DNA from: Lewinellaceae bacterium
GTDB taxonomy: Bacteria; Bacteroidota; Bacteroidia; Chitinophagales; Saprospiraceae
Direction of reading: 5' to 3'
Assembly: GCA_020636405.1 (NCBI GenBank)
Contig: JACJXW010000004.1
Coordinates: 2,964,001 to 3,028,000, forward strand
Length of the DNA stretch: 64,000 nt
The notes under the pieces were generated by a model. The model saw nothing but the letters and a program-made list of their open reading frames with translations, ran no database searches and had not been told where the DNA came from. Each line of letters begins with the position of its first letter. Positions within the stretch are counted from its first letter, which is position 1. Position numbers and translations under genes: made by a program. Below are positions 58,795 to 64,000 of this stretch, piece by piece.

Positions 58795-59626
58795 GATCAC
58801 CGATGAAGTTGTTATTTCTATCCTTAATGATATTGTTCCAACATTGAATGGCCTTGGAATTGAATATTTTATCGTCGGGGCTTTTGCTCGGGATATAGCA
58901 CTATTTGAAAAAGGTCATGAGTATCCTCCAAAAAGGAAAACTAAAGATATTGACCTTGCGGTAATGGTGTCTTCTCTTCAAGAATATGAGCAATTAAAGG
59001 AAGAAATAGCTGGCTTAAGTGGGTACGAACCACATCCTGAGGAACCTTATCGGTTCCAATATAAAAACGCGTATGAAGTTGATTTTTTACCCTTTGGTGG
59101 GATCACAGATGAAAAAGGCCATGCCGAGCTCAAAGCAAAGAAAGTATTTGTCCTGGAAATTCCGGGTTTTGAGGAAGTATTTGACTGGGTAGAAACCATC
59201 CTAACTAAAGAAGGGATAGAATTAAAAGTTTCTCCTTTAGCCGGAATAGTCCTTTTGAAAATAATTGCATGGGATGACAAAAAGGGGAGAGAAAAGGATA
59301 TTCAGGATATTGCGTATATATTAGAGAATTTTTACATTCTACATATTGAGGAAATTGCTGAGGAAGCAGATGAACTTTTTGAAGTGTACGCTGATGAAAG
59401 CTTATATTTTGATGAATGTGTATCTGCTAGATACGTTGGCAGGAAGATAGCAAATATTCTTCATAGGTCACCGGTTCTTTTAGAAAGAGTGATTAATATA
59501 CTTAAACGGGAAACTCAGGATTCCAGGAAAAGCCAGATGGGAGCCCTCATGAAAAATTATCCATTAGAAGCTGCCGTTAAAGTTATTCAGCAGATCCTCT
59601 TTGGGATCAAGGATAAGAAAAGCTGA
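58763..59626 (+). CDS. AbiEii-type nucleotidyltransferase toxin-like protein
   Basis: The start ATG 58763 gives 287 residues and overlaps the preceding gene. The nucleotidyltransferase core is clear: LGIEYFIVGAFARDIALF then KTKDIDLAVMV, where GA.ARD and D.D are the metal-binding positions of this fold; a third acidic residue is in EVDFLPFGG. A helical domain follows (GIVLLKIIAWDDKKGREKDI, then QDIAYILENFYI). The family includes AbiEii toxins that block growth by modifying RNA or nucleotides and act in phage abortive infection. Its partner upstream is the AbiEi-like antitoxin. Low GC content compared with adjacent genes suggests transfer. It is convergent with the isomerase gene, separated by 2 nt. 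Confidence 0.8.
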   Translation: MKPTSKILLNKITDEVVISILNDIVPTLNGLGIEYFIVGAFARDIALFEKGHEYPPKRKTKDIDLAVMVSSLQEYEQLKEEIAGLSGYEPHPEEPYRFQYKNAYEVDFLPFGGITDEKGHAELKAKKVFVLEIPGFEEVFDWVETILTKEGIELKVSPLAGIVLLKIIAWDDKKGREKDIQDIAYILENFYILHIEEIAEEADELFEVYADESLYFDECVSARYVGRKIANILHRSPVLLERVINILKRETQDSRKSQMGALMKNYPLEAAVKVIQQILFGIKDKKS

Positions 59627-59628
59627 GT

Positions 59629-60546
59629 TTAGCTCAAAAATTGCCGCAAATAATTCCTGCTCGTCAATATTGCCGCCTGCGCATCTTCCTTTGAGCCTTC
59701 ATACGCCCGGTCTTCCACTTCAATACAAACCGGCCCGCGGTAGCCTACAGTTGTCAGAGCAGAGAAGAAATCCCGCCAGCGCACATCGCCCAGGCCGGGG
59801 ATCTTGGGCGAGTGGTAATCCAGGGGATAAGCGAGGATGCCCACCCGGTTCAGTTTGTCGCGATATACTTTCACGTCCTTGAGGTGGATATGGTGCAGCT
59901 TTTCGGCGTAGTCGTAGATGGGCTGCACTTCATCCATTTGCATCCAGACGAGGTGGGACGGATCGTAGTTCAGGCCGAAGTTTTCGCTGGAGATGGCAGT
60001 GAACATCTCATCCCAGATGGCGGGGGAAATGGCCAGGTTCTTGCCGCCCGGCCATTCGTCTTCGGTGAAGAGCATGGGGCAGTTCTCGATGCCTATTTTG
60101 ATGTGCTGCTCTTCCGCCAGTTTTATGATCTCCGGCCAGGTTTCCTTAAAGCGGCCCAGGTTATATGCTACAGATCTGGATGGATCCCTGCCGATGAAGG
60201 TGTTCACTACTCCGATACCCAGCCGGGCAGCGGCACGGATCACTTTTTTGATGTGTTCTACATAAACAGCGACTTTCTCCGTATCCGGGTCGAGGGGGTT
60301 GGGGTAGTAACCTAGGCCGGAAATATATATGCCTTTCTGCCTGGTATATTGGTGAATGTGGGCAACAGCCTGCTCATCCAGTTCATCCACATCGAGATGG
60401 GTGACGCCGGCGTAGCGCCGTTCTGCCTTGCCGCGGGGCCAGCACATGATCTCCACGCATTTGAACTGGTGAACGGAGGCAAAATCAATGACTTCTTCAA
60501 AGGAACTGTCAGCCAGGATGGCGCTGACGAAACCGAGGTCGAACAT
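59629..60546 (-). CDS. Sugar phosphate isomerase/epimerase-like TIM-barrel protein
   Basis: The 305-residue cytoplasmic protein belongs to the xylose-isomerase-like TIM-barrel superfamily (AP endonuclease 2 fold). Metal-binding residues are seen in IENCPM (Glu), NYDPSHLVW (Asp/His), IHLKDVKV (His) and IEVEDRAYEG (Glu). N-terminal LGFVSAILADSSFEEVIDFA is a typical barrel start. Such proteins often act on inositol or sugar keto-intermediates or as tagatose/fructose epimerases, but the substrate cannot be deduced. No sugar pathway genes are adjacent. It is convergent with the AbiEii-like gene. Confidence 0.9.
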   Translation of the reverse strand: MFDLGFVSAILADSSFEEVIDFASVHQFKCVEIMCWPRGKAERRYAGVTHLDVDELDEQAVAHIHQYTRQKGIYISGLGYYPNPLDPDTEKVAVYVEHIKKVIRAAARLGIGVVNTFIGRDPSRSVAYNLGRFKETWPEIIKLAEEQHIKIGIENCPMLFTEDEWPGGKNLAISPAIWDEMFTAISSENFGLNYDPSHLVWMQMDEVQPIYDYAEKLHHIHLKDVKVYRDKLNRVGILAYPLDYHSPKIPGLGDVRWRDFFSALTTVGYRGPVCIEVEDRAYEGSKEDAQAAILTSRNYLRQFLS

Positions 60547-60611
60547 GGTACCTGTTTTTGGTAAAAATCATAAGGAAAGCCTATATTACAAAAAAATAAA
60601 ACCCGAAAATC

Positions 60612-62045
60612 ATGAAAAGCGCCTTACTTCCTATCTTTTTTGTCCTGATCTCCTTCGTTTTCAGTTTTGCCCAATACGGCCTCAATTCCGTTGGTTTGGG
60701 AGCAGCAGATTACATCGAAATATTTCCCAATCCGAACGGCTCCCTGGATGCCGGCCCCGGCTTTACCTTCGAGGCCTGGATCCTCAACTTCGGAGGGCCC
60801 TCCAATCAAAAGGTAGCCGGTAAACTGGTCAATGATTTTAAGAACGGCTTCATTTACGGCATCGAAGACCTGCAGGTGAACTTTGAGGTATTTGATAATA
60901 ACGGAACGAATACCAAGCTAAAGGCAGGCTCTATTTCCGCTATTGGATGGACGCATGTTGCCGGGAGCTATGAAGTGGGAGGGATGTTGAGGATCTTCGT
61001 CAACGGAGAAAAGGTGGGGGAACAGGCGGCGTCCGCTGTTCCGGTCAACCCCAATACCAACCCTTTCCGGATCGGCATTGCTCCGTGGGACGTCAATGCA
61101 CTCGGGCTGCAAGGGTATGTCGATGAAGCTCGTTACTGGCAGGCCGTCCTGGATGAGGAAACGATCCGGGAATGGATGCACAAAGATGTCACTTCAGAAC
61201 ATCCGAATTACGACAAGTTGAGTTTCTATCATAAATACAATGAAGCGGGAGGGCCTGCCGTGTTGGATGAAACCGATAATGAAAACCATGGATTATTAAG
61301 TGATGAGGGGATTGTCCTGGAGCCGGCGTTCCTCCCTTTTAAAGGCGAATTCGAAATGTATGAGAACGATTTACAGGGTATCTGGAATGCCAAAACCTCG
61401 GGCAGTTCCGATATCCTGTCTTTCACTGGTACTTTCTTCGATTCTCTGGAACTGGAGGTTTCTGCCATCCTGGGGCATTCCGACGGGGATTACAGCTTTG
61501 ATACGGATGCTCCGGCTGGCTATGACCGCTCCTTGTCAAAAGCATGGCAGGCTGCTGTCCAGGGAGGGCTCTTCGCCAACCTTTCCTTTGACCTCAGCGT
61601 GCTGGACCTGTCGCAGGTAGAAGAGGTCGTGCTCTTGTCGAGCCCGGAGGAAGATTTCTCCAATGCCGAGGTAACTTCGGGGATGTTAGATGGAAATACC
61701 TTTACGGTCGAAGAGATCGTACCCACTGACGGATGGTACTACACCCTGGGCTTCAAAACCACGATCTCCGGTACAAGCAGCCGGGGTGATCTTCCACTTC
61801 TGATGGAAGTTTCTCCCAATCCAGCGGAGGGTTCCTTCCGCCTGCATATCCGGGAACAACAACCTGGCCCTTTGCATATCCAGGTGTTGACGCTGGCCGG
61901 GGAGCAGGTGTTTAGCAAGTTTACCGGTAATTTGCCGGCAGAATATACCGAAACCATCAATATTGAACACCTGCCGCCGGGAATGTACCTGGTGGAAGTG
62001 AAGGGCGAGCGCCAGGTAGGAGTGAAAAAGCTGGCAGTCCGATAA
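60612..62045 (+). CDS. Secreted LamG/concanavalin-like protein with T9SS sorting domain
   Basis: The 477-residue protein has a signal peptide (MKSALLPIFFVLISFVFSFA, then Q), a LamG jellyroll domain (about 22-200: YIEIFPNPNGSLDAGPGFTF, EAWILNFGGPSN, WTHVAGSYEVGGMLRIFVNG and LQGYVDEARYWQAVLDEETI), a middle beta-rich region (about 240-375) and a type A T9SS sorting domain (MEVSPNPAEGSFRLHIREQQ, ending LVEVKGERQVGVKKLAVR). It should be exported through the T9SS and attached to or released from the surface, possibly binding carbohydrate. It stands alone between divergent and convergent neighbours. Confidence 0.92.
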   Translation: MKSALLPIFFVLISFVFSFAQYGLNSVGLGAADYIEIFPNPNGSLDAGPGFTFEAWILNFGGPSNQKVAGKLVNDFKNGFIYGIEDLQVNFEVFDNNGTNTKLKAGSISAIGWTHVAGSYEVGGMLRIFVNGEKVGEQAASAVPVNPNTNPFRIGIAPWDVNALGLQGYVDEARYWQAVLDEETIREWMHKDVTSEHPNYDKLSFYHKYNEAGGPAVLDETDNENHGLLSDEGIVLEPAFLPFKGEFEMYENDLQGIWNAKTSGSSDILSFTGTFFDSLELEVSAILGHSDGDYSFDTDAPAGYDRSLSKAWQAAVQGGLFANLSFDLSVLDLSQVEEVVLLSSPEEDFSNAEVTSGMLDGNTFTVEEIVPTDGWYYTLGFKTTISGTSSRGDLPLLMEVSPNPAEGSFRLHIREQQPGPLHIQVLTLAGEQVFSKFTGNLPAEYTETINIEHLPPGMYLVEVKGERQVGVKKLAVR

Positions 62046-62244
62046 CGTAAGTTGGGATCGGAAGGGGAATGTCCTGTGTCCATAACATTCCCGGACAGAA
62101 ATACTTAGACACACCTGGGAATATTGAACTGCATTGCCGGCCCAGGCGAGGCATGGGTTCCAACGCATTTTTGCGTATTTCCATGCATTTCTCTATTTCT
62201 GTCCAGGTTACTTACTACACTACAGCCCTGATACGCTGCCCTCC

Positions 62245-64000
62245 TCACAGCCCCATCCTCCGGGCCACGCCATTACTTGCCAGCATCCCGAACAGCACAA
62301 TGCTGATCGAGCTCAGCGGCATCAAAATGGCGGCAACGATGGGGGAGAGGGCGCCCTGCACAGCGAAGCTCAGGCCGATGATGTTGTAAATGAGCGCAAA
62401 GCCGTAGGCGAAATAGACAAGCTTGATGCTGCGCCGGGCAAATTCAAGAAAAGCAGGTAGATGGTGGAACTGCCGGGCATCGAGTATGGCATCACAGGCA
62501 GGGGTGAAATTATTGGTGTCTTCGGCAACCACGACCCCGGCGTCGCTCTGTTTCAGCGCGCCGGCATCGTTGAGGCCATCGCCCAGCATGAGCACTTTCC
62601 CGCCATTGGCCTGCAGGCTGCGCACAAACTGCAGCTTGTCCTGCGGGCTCTGTTGAAAGTGCATATTGTCGTTATCCCCGAAAATGGGCGCCAGAAGGGG
62701 GCGTTCGCGGCTGTTGTCGCCGGAAAGAAGGAAAAGGGAAGCTTTTTCGCCAAAATAGCGGGCGACCTTCCAAATGCCTTCACGAAAGTGGTTGTTGATC
62801 TTAAAGCATCCGCGAAGTTCGTGGTTGACCTGTACATAAACACCCTCCTCATCCGGGCATAACCCATTGAGGAAATGGTCGACGAATTTTCGGGATCCCA
62901 CTTTGATGCGGCGCTGGCAGACGATACCCTCCACGCCTTTGCCTACTTGTTCTTCCCAAGTTTTGGGATGGTAGATGTTCTCGTCCAGCGCCGGTTCTCC
63001 TTCTTGCAGATAAGCGGCGAGCTGCTGGCTGATCGGATGGCCCGAAGGTTCCAGGACAGCGCGGATCATCTGCTTTTCGTGGGCATCCAGGGGGGCGCCG
63101 ACGAAGGTGATGTCTCCACGGCGGCGCTGGGTTAGGGTTCCTGTTTTGTCGAATACTACGGCCTGGATATTGGTGAGCGCCTCGATGATAGCCGTATTTT
63201 TAAGGTAGAACTGATGCCGCCCCAGGATGCGTACCGCATTGCCGAAAATAAAGGGTATGGCGAGCGCTACGGCGCAGGGGCAGGCGATGATGAGTACGGC
63301 GGTGAAGGCGTTGATGGCCGTCGATGTATCCCTGGGCAGCCAATAGGCTAAGGTTGAGAAAGCAACCAGGAGAATGGCCGTGGTGAATATTTTTCCCACC
63401 CTGTCGGCCAGGACACTGGTGCGGGAGGCCACCCGTTTGGTGAAGGCTTCATCGTTCCACAATTGAGTGAGGTAGCTCTGGGATACACGGCGGGTGAGGC
63501 TCAACTCGATAGCGCCGCCCATCTGCCGGCCGCCGGCAAAGATCTTGTCACCAGTATGTTTGCGAACAGGCTCCGACTCACCGGTGACGAAGCTGTAGTC
63601 GATCTCGGCTTCGCCCTTGAGCAGGATACTGTCCGCCGGGATCAACTCCCGGTGTTTGACCAGGATGATGTCGCCCGCTTCCAACTTGTCCAGCGTGACG
63701 GAGCGGAATTCGCCTTCCTCCCTGCGCTGGGCAGCAATGGGGAAATAAGACCGGTAGTCTCTTTCGAAGGAAAGGTTGTGGTAGGTGCGCTGCTGAAACC
63801 ACTTGCCGATCAACAGGAAAAAGACCAGGCCCGCCAGGCTATCCAGGTAGCCGGCGCCACTGTGGGTTAGGATCTCGAAAACACTGCGCCCGAACAGGGC
63901 CAGAATGCCAATCGAAATGGGCACATCGATGTTGAGAATGCCTTGCTTCAGCCCCAGCCAGGCCGACTGCAGGTAGTCGCGCCCGCTGTAGAACACCACC
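62245..64000 (-). CDS. Heavy-metal translocating P-type ATPase (Cu-type, CcoI/CopA-like), 5' part outside window
   Basis: About 585 residues of the C-terminal part are visible; the N-terminal metal-binding domain and first helices lie beyond the right edge. P1B motifs are complete: phosphatase TGES in FVTGESEPVR, CPC in LIIACPCAVALAIPF, the phosphorylation site VVFDKTGTLTQ, HP locus EPSGHPISQQL and GDGLNDAGALKQSDAGVV. The last helix reads AILMPLSSISIVLFGMLASN, as in CcoI/FixI copper pumps needed for cbb3 oxidase assembly as well as in CopA. CPC and MSS-type helix suggest Cu. If a cbb3 oxidase operon follows outside the window, CcoI is the better name; this cannot be checked here. Confidence 0.93.
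   Translation of the reverse strand, partial: VVFYSGRDYLQSAWLGLKQGILNIDVPISIGILALFGRSVFEILTHSGAGYLDSLAGLVFFLLIGKWFQQRTYHNLSFERDYRSYFPIAAQRREEGEFRSVTLDKLEAGDIILVKHRELIPADSILLKGEAEIDYSFVTGESEPVRKHTGDKIFAGGRQMGGAIELSLTRRVSQSYLTQLWNDEAFTKRVASRTSVLADRVGKIFTTAILLVAFSTLAYWLPRDTSTAINAFTAVLIIACPCAVALAIPFIFGNAVRILGRHQFYLKNTAIIEALTNIQAVVFDKTGTLTQRRRGDITFVGAPLDAHEKQMIRAVLEPSGHPISQQLAAYLQEGEPALDENIYHPKTWEEQVGKGVEGIVCQRRIKVGSRKFVDHFLNGLCPDEEGVYVQVNHELRGCFKINNHFREGIWKVARYFGEKASLFLLSGDNSRERPLLAPIFGDNDNMHFQQSPQDKLQFVRSLQANGGKVLMLGDGLNDAGALKQSDAGVVVAEDTNNFTPACDAILDARQFHHLPAFLEFARRSIKLVYFAYGFALIYNIIGLSFAVQGALSPIVAAILMPLSSISIVLFGMLASNGVARRMGL

Noticed and set aside
1..64000. Insertion sequence, integrase or prophage
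   Set aside because: No transposase, integrase or phage structural protein was seen in any frame; the repeats found lack such genes.

Overview
The window looks like a chromosome segment from a Bacteroidota member, most plausibly of the Saprospiria type (an inference; no rRNA is present). Supporting signs are several proteins with type IX secretion (T9SS) C-terminal sorting domains, a PorP/SprF outer-membrane protein beside a giant SprB-like adhesin, TonB-type receptors with a carboxypeptidase-regulatory N-domain, a LytTR/LytS-type two-component pair, and promoters that fit the Bacteroidota TTTG / TAnnTTTG pattern. No transposase, integrase, prophage, rRNA or CRISPR array was seen. The core genes are GC-rich; one toxin-antitoxin pair is visibly AT-richer.

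Layout. 1-6.8 kb: end of a glutamate-type dehydrogenase, an Lrp/AsnC regulator, a TraB/GumN protein, a TonB-dependent receptor, a long apparently non-coding stretch and a PHA-synthase PhaE-like subunit. 6.9-9.6 kb: an accessory patch with a heptamer array, three gene remnants, a small GIY-YIG nuclease gene that sits almost exactly between two direct repeats, and tRNA-Ser(CGA). 9.6-17 kb: PorP/SprF and a 2113-residue T9SS adhesin containing a duplicated beta-helix domain and nine 69-residue repeats. 17-25 kb: a five-gene operon (lipoprotein with Asp-rich repeats, membrane protein, exported WD40 protein, CHAT caspase-like protein, membrane-anchored STAND NTPase). 25-28 kb: META lipoprotein, the agmatine-to-putrescine pair aguA/aguB, and tRNA-Ser(UGA).

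28-36.7 kb: two large outer-membrane receptor-like barrels flank a LytTR response regulator and its LytS-type kinase; galactokinase follows. 36.8-41.8 kb: a minus-strand group of a DUF819 transporter-like protein, an unusual two-AAA Clp-like ATPase, two small lipoproteins and an XRE regulator. 42-56.5 kb: a glycan/envelope region with four multi-membrane GT-C-like proteins, two GT2 transferases, a large PQQ/sorbosone-dehydrogenase-like secreted protein, a CotH-kinase/beta-helix protein and DUF4956. 56.5-64 kb: repeats with an orphan terminator, a coiled-coil membrane protein, an AbiEi/AbiEii-type toxin-antitoxin pair, a sugar isomerase-like TIM barrel, a LamG T9SS protein and a heavy-metal P-type ATPase cut by the window end.

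The most notable items are the CHAT-STAND-WD40 operon (a possible conflict or signalling system with an odd membrane/periplasm layout), the repeat-bounded GIY-YIG cassette beside tRNA-Ser, the Clp-like ATPase with a non-standard N-terminal region and altered first AAA domain, and a poly-U terminator with no visible gene in front of it.
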